Assembly: GCA_937876465.1 (NCBI GenBank) | Contig: CALEHV010000043.1 | Span: forward strand, 1 to 64,000 | Origin: an uncultured Bacillota bacterium | Lineage (GTDB): Bacteria > Bacillota_I > Bacilli_A > RFN20 > CAG-826 | Direction of reading: 5' to 3' | DNA: 64,000 nucleotides | In this document: in pieces, positions 54,006 through 63,619 of the stretch | How the letters are laid out: the number at the start of each line of letters is the position of its first letter | Numbering within the stretch: position 1 is the stretch's first letter | The notes under the pieces: model-generated | What the model was told of the DNA's origin: nothing | What the model saw: the letters and a program-made list of their open reading frames with translations, nothing else | Databases searched by the model: none | Translations under genes and position numbers: made by a program

Positions 54006-55240
54006 AACTATCAAGGTATACCATTTTTTATCATACAAAGAATGGGCATACATATTTTTATAATACTCTTTTTAATTCATTATCTAGATTAAACCCAGAA
54101 TATTCTTCCAAAATTACCAACATCGATTCGATTGATTTATGGCCCAACGACATCAAGGACTATCTTTTAAAGTTACATTTTTTGTATTACGAAGACGACA
54201 TAATCGAAAGCAATGTCATTAAAGACAAAGAATTTATGTTTTTTTCTGATGAAACAGACTTTGCTGTAATAAATTTTGTTACTAGTCTCGGTTGTAATCT
54301 CAATTGCCCATATTGTTATGAGAATCACAGTTTATTGAATTATATAACAAAAGAAAGATATGATGATGTCATCGAACATCTTGCGAATAAAAAATATAGA
54401 GGATATCATTTTTCATGGTTTGGAGGTGAACCACTGTTAAGAATTAATGATATTTGTTACTTTTTATCTAACTTAATATCAAAAAATGCGAAAAGTCCAA
54501 TACCATTTACTTGCGACTTGACGACAAATGCCACCTTGTTAACTCTAGAAACCATCAAATTGCTTGTGAATCTTGGCATAGACACCTATCAAATAACTTT
54601 GGATGGCATAGATGAAAACTCTCACAATAAGACTAGAAAATTTAAAAATGGCACAGGGTCCTTTGATTTAATCATGTCGAATTTGAGAAAAATCAAGAGC
54701 GCGGATATCAAATGCAAAATTGTTATTAGATTTAATGTCGCTAATGTAAGACAGTGTAAACCCTTTATTGATTTTTTTAAAAGTGAATTTGGGAACGACA
54801 ATAGATTCTCTTGCTTACTATTTCCAATTAGTAAATGGAGTGCTGTTAATTCGTTTGACAATTATTGTGACTCAGATGTTTTTGATTTAAATAAAATCGT
54901 CATAAAAGAGAAGGCTAATTCGGAATACTTAAACATTTTGATTAATTCAAACCTATTTTGTGAATATGGCTTCTCTGATAAAATAGTGATAAATCCAAAT
55001 AACACTATTGGAAATTGCACTTTACAGTTTGAAAATGTTTATGGGAAATCTGATTCTGAACATCTAAATGAAATTAAAAATTTGAGGAAAAAATATAATA
55101 ATGTTAATTGTTATCTTTATCCAAAATGTTTTGGGTTCAGATGCAAAAATATGAATGTTAATGATAATGAATGTCGAGAATTAAGATATAAATTCCAAGA
55201 TTTTTTGTATGAATATTTCGAAGAACATAGTAAAAAGTAG
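53993..55240 (+). CDS. Radical SAM peptide maturase with C-terminal Cys-rich (SPASM-like) region
   Basis: 415 residues from the ATG at 53993, overlapping the peptide gene by 13 bases (an in-frame TTG at 53963 lies further inside it). The [4Fe-4S] motif CxxxCxxC is Cys101, Cys105 and Cys108 in GCNLNCPYCYE. WFGGEPLL, TTNATLL and QITLDG are typical of the barrel. Cys residues after about 320 (NCTLQF, CYLYPKCFGFRC, NECREL) would hold auxiliary clusters. The N-terminal part is RRE-like in position. Its likely substrate is the three-Cys peptide, making thioether cross-links. Overlaps and gene order support that pairing. Confidence 0.85.
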   Translation: MRSIKLSRYTIFYHTKNGHTYFYNTLFNSLSRLNPEYSSKITNIDSIDLWPNDIKDYLLKLHFLYYEDDIIESNVIKDKEFMFFSDETDFAVINFVTSLGCNLNCPYCYENHSLLNYITKERYDDVIEHLANKKYRGYHFSWFGGEPLLRINDICYFLSNLISKNAKSPIPFTCDLTTNATLLTLETIKLLVNLGIDTYQITLDGIDENSHNKTRKFKNGTGSFDLIMSNLRKIKSADIKCKIVIRFNVANVRQCKPFIDFFKSEFGNDNRFSCLLFPISKWSAVNSFDNYCDSDVFDLNKIVIKEKANSEYLNILINSNLFCEYGFSDKIVINPNNTIGNCTLQFENVYGKSDSEHLNEIKNLRKKYNNVNCYLYPKCFGFRCKNMNVNDNECRELRYKFQDFLYEYFEEHSKK

Positions 55241-56876
55241 TTTCTTTTGCAATAAATTTTTGCTTACAATAGTTTTGCTACTGTCGATTATTGAATCTTT
55301 TTGTGTTGTTTTTTTCTCGTTTGTTATTGAAAAGATAATTAATATGGGGATAGCTGGCGAAAGCATAATTAATCTCCTTTTATTTGCAATTATTTCCGTT
55401 GTATTATTTGTTACATTTTTCTTTTTATTTAATTTCACTTTTAATATTTATGCCGAAAGTGCTTCAAAGAGACTCAGGTTTAATTTATTTAACTTATATT
55501 TTTCAAGCAGACCATCGGTTTTTACTACGCGCGATAATGAGTATTATGTTTCTAAAATCGTTAATGACGCACGCATTATATCCAATAATTATTATTGTAA
55601 TCTAATTTTATTTATTCGCAGCTTATCGAAAATAATATTAGGTTTAGCTTATGCATTCTATGTTCATTATGCAATAGCAATCTTGTTTATTGTGTTTTCG
55701 CTTACATTGTTTATTGTTGTCTTGTTATTTCCAAAAAAGTTGAGTAAAAAGAGAAACGAACAAGTTAATGCATCTGAAAAATATATAGGAGCATTAACAA
55801 AAGCATTTAGCGTGCATAATTCCGCTTATTATTTTGATTCTAATAATTTTGTAAAAAACAAGACTGACGAATTAAATAATTATTTAAGAGAAAAGGAAAC
55901 AAAAATATCTATTTTTAGTACCTTTATTAATTCTACTGCAACTTTTATAACCATTTTTGTCCAAATGACTTCTATCATTTTTTCAATTATGCTTTATAGC
56001 AAGGGAATTATTGAGTTAGGTGCTCTAACATCTGTTTTAGTTCTCTCATCTTATATTCTTAATCCTGCCTCTGAACTTTCGATAATTATTACTTCGATTT
56101 TTGGGTGTAAGAAAATCATTCAAAGTATCAAACTAGATACATATAAGTATGGAGTTGAGGCTGTTGAGAATCCAAAATTATTAAAAAACATCCAAGAAAT
56201 TTGTGTTAATAATGCAACTTTTTTGTTCGAAAATGGCAGTGGTTTTAATAAATTAAATATAACAATTCAAAAGAATAAAAAAGTTTTAATTCTTGGCAAT
56301 AGCGGTTCAGGAAAAACTACATTTTTGAAATTGTTAGCAGGAATTTACGAATGTGATAATAATTGTAAAATTATTTTTCAAAATGGAGAAAGCGAAGTTA
56401 TTTCATCTTCGAATTTGATTTCTTATTGCGAGCAAAATCCAGCAATTTTTGACGCAAGTGTTGAAGCGAACATCACTTTTTCTAGTGAGATTGATAATGA
56501 GAGACTCAAAAAGTCTATGATTAAGAGTCGCTTATGTTTTGAAGAAGACAACTATTTAGATTGTTTAAAGAAATTAAATGATAGTAATTTGTTGTCTGGT
56601 GGTGAAATAAAGAGAATTGGATTGGCAAGGATGTTTTATAAAGATAGTGAAATCATGATTTTTGATGAGCCAGCAACCTCGTTGGACAAAAACAACGAAA
56701 AAATTGTTTACGAAAACATTCTTGATTTAAAAAATAAAATTATAGTATGCGTTGCTCACAAGCCCCCAATTTCCATTGCCTCAAAGTTCGATAAAGTATA
56801 CCGCCTCGATGATTTTAAACTTACTGAAATTGATAATTTGGATGATGTTTCCGATCTTATTGAAAATGACAATTGA
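55209..56876 (+). CDS. ABC exporter, peptide/bacteriocin type
   Basis: 555 residues: a six-helix export domain (about 12-300) fused to an ATPase. Walker A is LGNSGSGKTT, signature LLSGGEIKR, Walker B IMIFDEPATSLD and the His in VAHKPP. There is no N-terminal C39 peptidase domain, so the leader would be removed by another enzyme. The start overlaps the radical SAM gene by 32 bases, which links it to the modified peptide. It probably exports the mature peptide. An alternative role as a self-protection pump cannot be excluded. Confidence 0.88.
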   Translation: MNISKNIVKSSFFCNKFLLTIVLLLSIIESFCVVFFSFVIEKIINMGIAGESIINLLLFAIISVVLFVTFFFLFNFTFNIYAESASKRLRFNLFNLYFSSRPSVFTTRDNEYYVSKIVNDARIISNNYYCNLILFIRSLSKIILGLAYAFYVHYAIAILFIVFSLTLFIVVLLFPKKLSKKRNEQVNASEKYIGALTKAFSVHNSAYYFDSNNFVKNKTDELNNYLREKETKISIFSTFINSTATFITIFVQMTSIIFSIMLYSKGIIELGALTSVLVLSSYILNPASELSIIITSIFGCKKIIQSIKLDTYKYGVEAVENPKLLKNIQEICVNNATFLFENGSGFNKLNITIQKNKKVLILGNSGSGKTTFLKLLAGIYECDNNCKIIFQNGESEVISSSNLISYCEQNPAIFDASVEANITFSSEIDNERLKKSMIKSRLCFEEDNYLDCLKKLNDSNLLSGGEIKRIGLARMFYKDSEIMIFDEPATSLDKNNEKIVYENILDLKNKIIVCVAHKPPISIASKFDKVYRLDDFKLTEIDNLDDVSDLIENDN

Positions 56877-57126
56877 TGTTTGTATAAATAGATGTTTGAA
56901 AAGAAATAAATTTCATTATCATAATCTTTATTGAAAATATAACTTAAATTAACCAAATACTTTATGTTTGAAGAAATGGCAATTAGAAAATGCGTCCCAA
57001 CATGAAAAGGAAGTTGTAAATTCTAGAACCATGATTAGGCTTAATCCTTGTAAAAATGCAAATAAAATTAAATATGCTAAGTCTGCCTAAGACACTTTTG
57101 CTATAATTGTTAAGATAGGAATGATT

Positions 57127-59188
57127 ATGATATATACAAAATTAACAATTTTTCGTTAAAATCTTTTAAAAATTATACCACACCAAACAATATGTTGTTT
57201 AAAAAGAACAGTGTGTTCTTTGGTTATAACGGCAAAGGAAAAACATCTTTGGCCAAAGGGATCGAGAAAGAAATTAGAGATATACAGGGGATTAATGACA
57301 ATGAGTTTAGAATATTTTCAAAAGATTATTTAAAACTAAAACTTGTCAACGATGAAAGAAGAATTAAAGGGGTCAAGGCTGTTTTTGGAAATAAAAATGT
57401 AAAAAACGATGAGGAAATTGAAAAACTAAAAGAAAAAATACAGGATACAACGGTTTTGTCTAATGAAATTGTTTCAAACCTAAAATCGATTGATTCTTTG
57501 ATTAAAACTATCGAAGATGGGATAAGAGGATCAAAAAAGATTCGTCATGTTTCTGTCACTAATCATGAGGAGTTGGCGAATTTTAAAGCTACTTTTCAAA
57601 ATATGAAGGCAATGGCATTGAAAATTACAACCGTAGATAAACTTGAAACCATCAATGTAGAATTTGATTTTGAAAGAGCTAAATCAGATTTAGAATCATT
57701 ACCAACTATTGATTTATTAAATCTAACAGACGATTTAAATACAGCATCAAAAATAGCTAATAGCCCATATAAGATGGAGGATATTCCGGCCACGAAAGTG
57801 CTTGACTGGATTGAACAAGGAATATTACTGAATAAAGAGAGAAAAAAATGTTTGTTTTGTGGATCTGAGTTAACTAATTATGACAAAATTGTAGAGAATT
57901 TTAAAGAATTCGTTAATTCTACTAAGCAAAAAGACGAAAGATTGTTAATTAATTTTTTTGAAGTCCTAAAAAGCGAGATACTCAAAATTGAAAATTTTAT
58001 CAGCCACGAACAAATATTCGAAAACTGTGGCATTAATATCTCTTCACAAATCAAAGCACTTGCTGAATATAAAGATAGGCTTTGTTATTTCAAGGAAAGA
58101 ATTAATGATAAACTATCAAACTTTGAGTCTTTAATTTCTATTGAATTTGGTGATATTGAAATTAAACGAACCATTGCATCTGGCGCTTTGTTCAAATTAA
58201 ACATATAGTTTCTGATTCCATAACGAGATTGACTAAGGAAGAAAGTAAACTTAATGACTTGTTAAAAGGATCTATTGCATTAAAGATTTTGAGCAATAAA
58301 AAAATTAATGAACTAGCCAAGGAAACAAATGAAATGATAGTCAAACTAAAAGCTATCGAGGAGTCAAATTTGCTACTTAATAGTCAAATAAGAAATTTAA
58401 AAAATAAAGTTAAAGTTACTAGTGATTTTGCAATTTTTATCAATGGTATTTTGCTCGATTTAGATTTTAAGTTTAAATTAGATATTATTGAAGAAGATTA
58501 TCGCATTGTTCCGTTAAAAAGCGATACTGAAATCGATATCGATGAAATTAGTGAAGGTGAAAGGAATCTTTTGTCGCTACTTTTCTTTTATTTTGAGTTG
58601 TTCGACGATGATAAACAAACTCATTTTAAAGAAGATATACAGTATGTTATTGTGGATGATCCTCTCTCCAGTTTAGATGATAATAATCGCGCTTATTTAA
58701 TTTCTATTTTGCAATTATTATTCAAGCAGAATAATGTTCAAGTTTTTGTTTTTACACATGATTGGGATGCCTATTGCCAACTTTTGTATAATGCAGACAA
58801 AGATAATTTTGGTAGTTTTGAAATAAAAAAAGATAATAACGGTGTTTCGAGTGTAGAAATAGGAAAACCGACAATCACACCCTACGAACATGATTTCTTT
58901 GAATTATTAGATATGTCCAGTAAAACTGCTGATTCATTGGATGATGGTGATATTTATCATTTACCAAATTGCATGAGAAGAGTGTTGGAGTCTTTTTTGA
59001 AATTTAAAGTACCGAATAGTTCCCCAACAAATAAAAACGTTGCTAATGTTAGGAAAGGTCTCTTCAACAAAGATACTTTAGAAGCCAAAGAACAAACCAA
59101 ATTAATGCCATTACTTTTAGTTATTAATTCTCAATCACATGAAGCGGCAAGAAATGGCGAAGAAGTATATAAAGCTTTAAAATTTTAA
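57127..59188 (+). pseudogene. Frameshifted AAA_13 / RloC-like zinc-hook ATPase gene
   Basis: An ATG at 57127 after a GATAGGA site begins the expected N-terminus but the frame is lost after a few codons; the true frame is then seen as KINNFSLKSFKNY into 57192-58208, with Walker A FFGYNGKGKTS and the hook motif CLFC. A second shift near 58195 moves the coding to 58229-59188, with the signature SEGER, Walker B IVDDPLSSLD, FTHDWD and the C-terminal RRVLE...NSQSH pattern (Arg-x3-Glu ... His). It is a relative of the intact gene at 32594-34507 and would need two frame corrections to be whole. Confidence 0.75.
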
Positions 59189-59549
59189 TTTTCTAAATTA
59201 AAGCAGTTGATGAGGCGCATTTTAATATGCTCAAGAACAAAAAATCTCTGTACGACCAAATTAATGGAACAAATTACTCCATTCACAACTAAACGTATAG
59301 TATATTTCTTATAGTAGCAATCCCTTTTTAAGCGCGTAAGAATGTTTGTTTATTTGATTACCAACAAACATAATTCATGAGTAATTAGATATTTAAACTG
59401 GTTGCGTGATTTAAACCCTCGTGTCCGTCTAGTTTTTTTCTAAAGCATATGAGTTGCTCTAAGAAAAGTCAAAAAAATTGGGTCAAATAAGATAAAGGTA
59501 AGAAGTTTACATTTCTATTATCTTATTCTTATATATTAGTATATAAGAC
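59189..59549. other. Non-coding region at the right edge of the island
   Basis: No supported gene is seen. A perfect hairpin, CTTATATA-TTAG-TATATAAG (59528-59547), lies near the tRNA terminator. This stretch is the boundary between the accessory genes and the core genes. Confidence 0.4.
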
Positions 59550-59583
59550 AAAAAGAAAAGATACATACAATTTGTACGTGTCT
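59550..59583 (-). terminator. Terminator of the tRNA-Ser transcript
   Basis: On the minus strand GACACGTAC and GTATGTATC arms (8 of 9 pairs) flank a 5-base loop, followed by TTTTCTTTTT. It lies just past the 3' end of the tRNA gene. Confidence 0.6.
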
Positions 59584-59597
59584 GAACAATCAAGGAT

Positions 59598-59689
59598 GGC
59601 GGAGGATAAGAGATTTGAACTCTTGCGCCCCTTTCAGAGCCTATAAGCTTTCCAAGCCTACCCCTTCAGCCTCTTGGGTAATCCTCCGC
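59598..59689 (-). tRNA. tRNA-Ser (anticodon GGA)
   Basis: Read on the minus strand the 5' GCGGAGG pairs with 3' CCTCCGC. A long variable arm of class II type (serine) is present, the anticodon stem-loop is TAGGC-TTGGAAA-GCTTA with GGA as anticodon, and the T loop is GTTCAAATC. It reads UCC and UCU serine codons. CCA is not encoded. The 3' end of the gene faces the accessory island, as expected if the island used the gene end as an integration site. Confidence 0.9.
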
Positions 59690-59734
59690 AGCAAGTTAAA
59701 TTATATGTGTATTTAATGTTTATTACAAATTAAA

Positions 59735-59740
59735 TATAAT
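59735..59740 (+). promoter_or_regulatory. -10 box of the pseudouridine synthase gene
   Basis: TATAAT 10 bases before the ATG at 59751 with no ribosome binding site. It fits a leaderless or very short-leader message. Confidence 0.45.
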
Positions 59741-59750
59741 TATATTTGCT

Positions 59751-60713
59751 ATGGTGGAAGTTAAAGTTTCTTTAAAAGAAGAAAATCAACGTATAGATAA
59801 ATATGTTCGTAAATATTTAAACGAAGCTCCTCTTAGTTTTATTTATAAACTTTTTCGTAAAAAAGACATTAAAGTAAATGGACATTGGGTTAAACAAGAT
59901 TATGTAGTTAAGCAAGATGAAATTGTTTCTATTTATGTTACCGATGATCAACTAAAAGAATTTTCTAAACCTAAAGAATTAGAAAAGGCAAATCTAAAAT
60001 ATGAAATCATCTTTGAAGACGAAAACATATTAATTATTAATAAACCACGCGGACTTTTAGTCCATGGAGATTCATCAGAGAAACGTTTAACACTTTCTAA
60101 TGAAGTTTTAAATTACCTTTATTTTAAAGGTGAATATAATCCAAGAAACGATCATGGATTTATTCCTGGTCCTGCACATAGATTAGATAGAAATACTTCA
60201 GGATTAGTTGTATTTGGAAAAAACTTACCTGCATTACAGTCATTAGAAGATTTATTTAAAGATAAGACCGAAATTCAAAAAACTTATCAAGCCTTAGTAT
60301 ACGGCCGTTTAGATAAATATACTGAAATAGACTTACCTTTATTAAAAGACCCGAATACGGGGCTTGTAAAGGTGGCTAAAATGAGAGATGGTGCAAAGAG
60401 TGCTCTCTCAAAAGTTACTCCTATTAAGCATTATTCAAAATATACATTGGTGGAAGTTAACTTAGTTACAGGAAGAACTCATCAAATAAGAGTTCATCTT
60501 TCTAGTATTGGTTATCCAATTGTAGGTGATGGAAAATACGGAAACTTCGAACTTAATAGAATATTCAAAGAGCAATATAGATTTGAAAATCAATTTTTAC
60601 ATGCTAAGAGTATTGAATTTAAAGAAATAAAAGGACCACTTTCATATTTAAGTGGTCGTGTATTCTCTTCTTCTCTTCCAAAGGAAGAATTAGAGATTTT
60701 GAAAAAGATTTAG
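59751..60713 (+). CDS. RluD-family 23S rRNA pseudouridine synthase
   Basis: 320 residues. An S4 RNA-binding domain (about 12-75) comes first, followed by the catalytic domain with the hallmark HRLDRNTSGLVVFGK (catalytic Asp about residue 145) and the TGRTHQIRVHL motif. The family converts uridines of 23S rRNA to pseudouridine in the cytoplasm. Whether it corresponds to RluC or RluD is not determined. Its stop overlaps the convergent HAD gene by four bases. Confidence 0.93.
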   Translation: MVEVKVSLKEENQRIDKYVRKYLNEAPLSFIYKLFRKKDIKVNGHWVKQDYVVKQDEIVSIYVTDDQLKEFSKPKELEKANLKYEIIFEDENILIINKPRGLLVHGDSSEKRLTLSNEVLNYLYFKGEYNPRNDHGFIPGPAHRLDRNTSGLVVFGKNLPALQSLEDLFKDKTEIQKTYQALVYGRLDKYTEIDLPLLKDPNTGLVKVAKMRDGAKSALSKVTPIKHYSKYTLVEVNLVTGRTHQIRVHLSSIGYPIVGDGKYGNFELNRIFKEQYRFENQFLHAKSIEFKEIKGPLSYLSGRVFSSSLPKEELEILKKI

Positions 60714-61522
60714 ATTTTATCTTTTAAGAGTTTTTTAAGGGTAAAATAAATTCCGTTATGGTTATTATCTTTGGCAGATTCAATATCTGCTTTTTCTTTT
60801 AATTGAGGTTTACCATTTTTCATTGCAACAAATGTTCCACCTAACTCACATAATTCAATATCGTTGGTGGAGTCTCCAAAGGCAATGATGTTTTCTTTTT
60901 TAATATTGTAATGCTCGGCAATATATTTAACTGCAGAAGCTTTAGATGTTTTTTCATAGAACAATTCGAAATATGGATAACCTGTCCAGAATCTAGGTGA
61001 TATATTTTCGTATTGTTCAACAATATTTACTATTTCTTCACGATTAGAGAACTCTTCTCCAGTTTGAACAATCATTGTCATAGGATCTTTATCAAGAGTT
61101 TCGTTTAGATCTCCGTAATGAAGTTGCATACTTTCATAGCAAAAGAATTTAGCAAGTCTTCCATCATCTTGATCAATCCATATTTCATCATTTGTTTCAC
61201 ACATAACGTTATGAATATATGGTTTTAATTTTATATATATTTCCTTGATTACTTCTTTAGGAAATTTAAATTCATATTGTGGATAGTTTTTATCTTTAGG
61301 ATTAAAACAATTTGCTCCGTTATAACATACTATTGGAGTGTTTAATTTTAATTCATTATAGTAACGTTCCATTGAACGAAAAGGACGTCCGCTAGCAAGA
61401 ACTACTACATGTCCTTTTTTATTTAACTTTTTTAAATAACATTTTGTAAGAAAAGAAATCTCCTTTTTGTCATTTAGGAGTGTTCCGTCTAAATCAAATA
61501 CAAGGAGATATCTTTCTTTCAT
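60710..61522 (-). CDS. Cof-type HAD-IIB phosphatase
   Basis: 270 residues. HAD motif I is DLDGTLLND (nucleophile Asp10 or so), motif II VVLASGRP, motif III lysine in the region of KASAVKYIAEHY, and motif IV IAFGDSTNDIEL. The Cof-type cap domain lies between II and III. These enzymes remove phosphate from small sugar- or nucleotide-phosphates. The start overlaps the trpS stop (TAATG), so the two are co-translated. Confidence 0.93.
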   Translation of the reverse strand: MKERYLLVFDLDGTLLNDKKEISFLTKCYLKKLNKKGHVVVLASGRPFRSMERYYNELKLNTPIVCYNGANCFNPKDKNYPQYEFKFPKEVIKEIYIKLKPYIHNVMCETNDEIWIDQDDGRLAKFFCYESMQLHYGDLNETLDKDPMTMIVQTGEEFSNREEIVNIVEQYENISPRFWTGYPYFELFYEKTSKASAVKYIAEHYNIKKENIIAFGDSTNDIELCELGGTFVAMKNGKPQLKEKADIESAKDNNHNGIYFTLKKLLKDKI

Positions 61523-62505
61523 TATTTTCTATATAAACCAATTGCTTTTTGTACTCTTTTTAATGCAATTGATGAGACTTCTGTAGCTTTTCGTGCGCCT
61601 TCTGCAAGGATTTTATCGATTTCGCCACTTGCAATAATTTGTTCATATCTTGCTTTAAATGGTTCCATTTCTGCAACAACTGCATCAGCAACTGCACGTT
61701 TGAAATCTCCATATCCTTTGCCTTCAAATTCTTTCTCTATTTCTTCAAATGATTTACCGGTTAAAGATGACATAATTGTCATTAAATTTGAGATGCCAGG
61801 TTTGTTTTCAACATCATATTTAATTTCGTGTCCCATATCTGTGACAGCGGACATAATTTTCTTTCTCATAACTTCAAGAGAATCACTTAAATAGATGTCA
61901 CCTTTTGGATCAGATTTAGACATCTTCTTTGATGGGTCACTTAAAGACATAATACGTGCGCCAACTTTGACCATTTCTGCTTTTGGCATGACAAGTGTAT
62001 CGCCGTATCTATGATTGAATCTTTTAACAAGATCACGAGCTAATTCAACATGTTGGACTTGGTCTTCGCCAACAGGAATGCGTTTTGCATCGTAAATAAC
62101 AATATCAGCAGCCATTAATACTGGGTAGGCAAATAAACCTAAGCCAATAGCTTCTTCTTTCATCTTTTGAGATTTATCTTTGAATTGGGTCATTCTTGAA
62201 AGTTCACCCATATAAAGATAGTTTTGGAAGATGATTGCGAGTTCACTATGGGTAGATACATCACTTTGTAAGAAAATAGTGGTGTGTTTTGGATCAAGAC
62301 CTGCTGCTAAGTAATATGCTGCAATATCTTGTGAATTTTTTCTTAATACTTCTGGGTCAATTGGAAGAGTTAAAGCATGTAAGTCTGCAATAAAAAGGAA
62401 TGTTTCTCCTTCATATTGAACCTTACAGAAATTCTTTAATGCTCCAATATAGTTTCCTAATGTTAATTGACCAGTTGGTTTAATTCCGCTTAATATACGA
62501 TCCAT
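61522..62505 (-). CDS. trpS: Tryptophanyl-tRNA synthetase
   Basis: 327 residues, normal for bacterial TrpRS. The class I HIGH motif is present in variant form as TGQLTLGNYIGA and the KMSKS loop as KKMSKSDP. The GEDQVQHVEL stretch that contacts tryptophan and the tRNA is present. It charges tRNA-Trp with tryptophan in the cytoplasm. A GAGG site precedes the ATG on the minus strand. Confidence 0.97.
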   Translation of the reverse strand: MDRILSGIKPTGQLTLGNYIGALKNFCKVQYEGETFLFIADLHALTLPIDPEVLRKNSQDIAAYYLAAGLDPKHTTIFLQSDVSTHSELAIIFQNYLYMGELSRMTQFKDKSQKMKEEAIGLGLFAYPVLMAADIVIYDAKRIPVGEDQVQHVELARDLVKRFNHRYGDTLVMPKAEMVKVGARIMSLSDPSKKMSKSDPKGDIYLSDSLEVMRKKIMSAVTDMGHEIKYDVENKPGISNLMTIMSSLTGKSFEEIEKEFEGKGYGDFKRAVADAVVAEMEPFKARYEQIIASGEIDKILAEGARKATEVSSIALKRVQKAIGLYRK

Positions 62506-62611
62506 TGTTTTTTACCTCAAAACTAATATGTATTATATCTAAACTTATAAAAAAGTGTCAATTTAACAAGGTTATATTGACTTCGAACAAATAAAATAAA
62601 ATAATAAAAAC

Positions 62612-63049
62612 ATGATTACAATTTATGTTTCTCCAAGCTGTTCTTCTTGTCGCAAAGTCAAGAAATGGTTTGATGAACAACAAATTCCATATAAAGAGAA
62701 GAATATTTTTACTGCAGATTTAAAAGCAGATGAATTGAAAGATATTTTGATTAAAACTGAAAATGGAACTGAAGACATAATTGCAACTAAATCAAAAATC
62801 ATGAAAGAGAACAAAGTTAATATAGACGATATGAAAATATCGGAGATGATTGACTTCGTTCGTAAAAATCCTTCTGTATTAAAGCGTCCAATTATTGTTG
62901 ATGATTCCAAAGATTCTATCCAAGTTGGATATAATCCAGACGATATTACTTTATTTATTCCTCCTGCAAGAAAACTTGTAACAATTCCTTGTACAGGAAA
63001 TTGCGAAGATAAACTTAAAAAAGAAGCTAAATTTGAAAATAAAAAATAG
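62612..63049 (+). CDS. spx: Spx-type transcriptional regulator (ArsC family)
   Basis: 145 residues, slightly longer than the usual 131. The redox switch CxxC is Cys10 and Cys13 in SPSCSSCRK, exactly as in Spx. The conserved NGTEDIIATKSK and the LKRPIIVDDSKD...VGYNPDDI blocks match Spx rather than arsenate reductase. Spx binds the alpha subunit of RNA polymerase and drives the thiol-stress response in Firmicutes. It lies divergent from trpS. The ATG has no clear ribosome binding site. Confidence 0.9.
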   Translation: MITIYVSPSCSSCRKVKKWFDEQQIPYKEKNIFTADLKADELKDILIKTENGTEDIIATKSKIMKENKVNIDDMKISEMIDFVRKNPSVLKRPIIVDDSKDSIQVGYNPDDITLFIPPARKLVTIPCTGNCEDKLKKEAKFENKK

Positions 63050-63062
63050 CCTTATAGGCTAT
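63041..63062 (-). terminator. Terminator between spx and the CYTH gene
   Basis: ATAGCCT and AGGCTAT arms with a TAT loop. On the minus strand the stem is followed by TTTTTT, so it ends the CYTH gene; its A-rich side may also help end spx transcription. Confidence 0.7.
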
Positions 63063-63609
63063 CCTTTACTCTTTTAAGCTTTGTAACGGTGTTCCATGTA
63101 AATTGGACACCTTTTTCTTTTAGAAAAGTTTCAAGAATTTCTTTTGCTTGTTTGATTGAACAATCTTCTGCTTCAACTTCATAATCAGTAAGCTTGTTAT
63201 ATTCGCTTTTATCTATAGATATTAAGGAGGTTTTATAACGTAAATCAGAACGTGTACATTTTAGTGTAGCAAATATTTTTAAAGACTTTATATCAATATG
63301 ATGAACTAATAGTTCATCTTTAACTTCTCCTTCAGGAAATTTATTTAAATTAACAAAATTTTCAAATTCGCTTTTATCTATATTTTGATTAATTTCTTTT
63401 CTTCCTTCTGGTAAATCAACTTTAACTGTGAGTTCGTATTTATTAGAGGCTAAACGAATGCGTAAACCTAAATGCAACTTAGAAACAGAAAAATCATTTG
63501 AATCAATGTAATAATTGACTTGGACATACTTGTCTAAGTCTTTTGTCAACAATTCATAAGCTGATTCGTTTATTAATGCTTTTGCTTCAATTTCAATATT
63601 AGTAGACAT
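63052..63609 (-). CDS. CYTH-domain protein (YjbK-like)
   Basis: 185 residues. The CYTH signature ExExK is present as EIEAK (residues 5-9), followed by YYIDS, LGLRIRL and YELTVKVD along the beta tunnel, with EVEAED near the C-terminus. The tunnel binds triphosphates and the family includes triphosphatases and adenylate cyclases. In Firmicutes the role of YjbK-like members is not settled. Start preceded by AGGA. Confidence 0.88.
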   Translation of the reverse strand: MSTNIEIEAKALINESAYELLTKDLDKYVQVNYYIDSNDFSVSKLHLGLRIRLASNKYELTVKVDLPEGRKEINQNIDKSEFENFVNLNKFPEGEVKDELLVHHIDIKSLKIFATLKCTRSDLRYKTSLISIDKSEYNKLTDYEVEAEDCSIKQAKEILETFLKEKGVQFTWNTVTKLKRVKDSL

Positions 63610-63619
63610 AAGTTTCCTA

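Noticed and set aside
59395..59440. tRNA- or tmRNA-like 3' end on the minus strand near 59405-59440
   Set aside because: The stretch resembles a T-arm followed by CCA, but the T-stem arms do not pair (GAGGG against CACGC) and no acceptor or anticodon arm is found nearby.
30730..59597. Complete prophage
   Set aside because: No capsid, terminase, tail or lysis genes are seen; only recombinases, defence genes and fragments are present.
59598..59689. Direct repeat of the tRNA-Ser 3' end as an attachment site at the left of the island
   Set aside because: Only short 10-base matches such as AGAGATTTGG near 43715 were found, which is within chance in AT-rich DNA.
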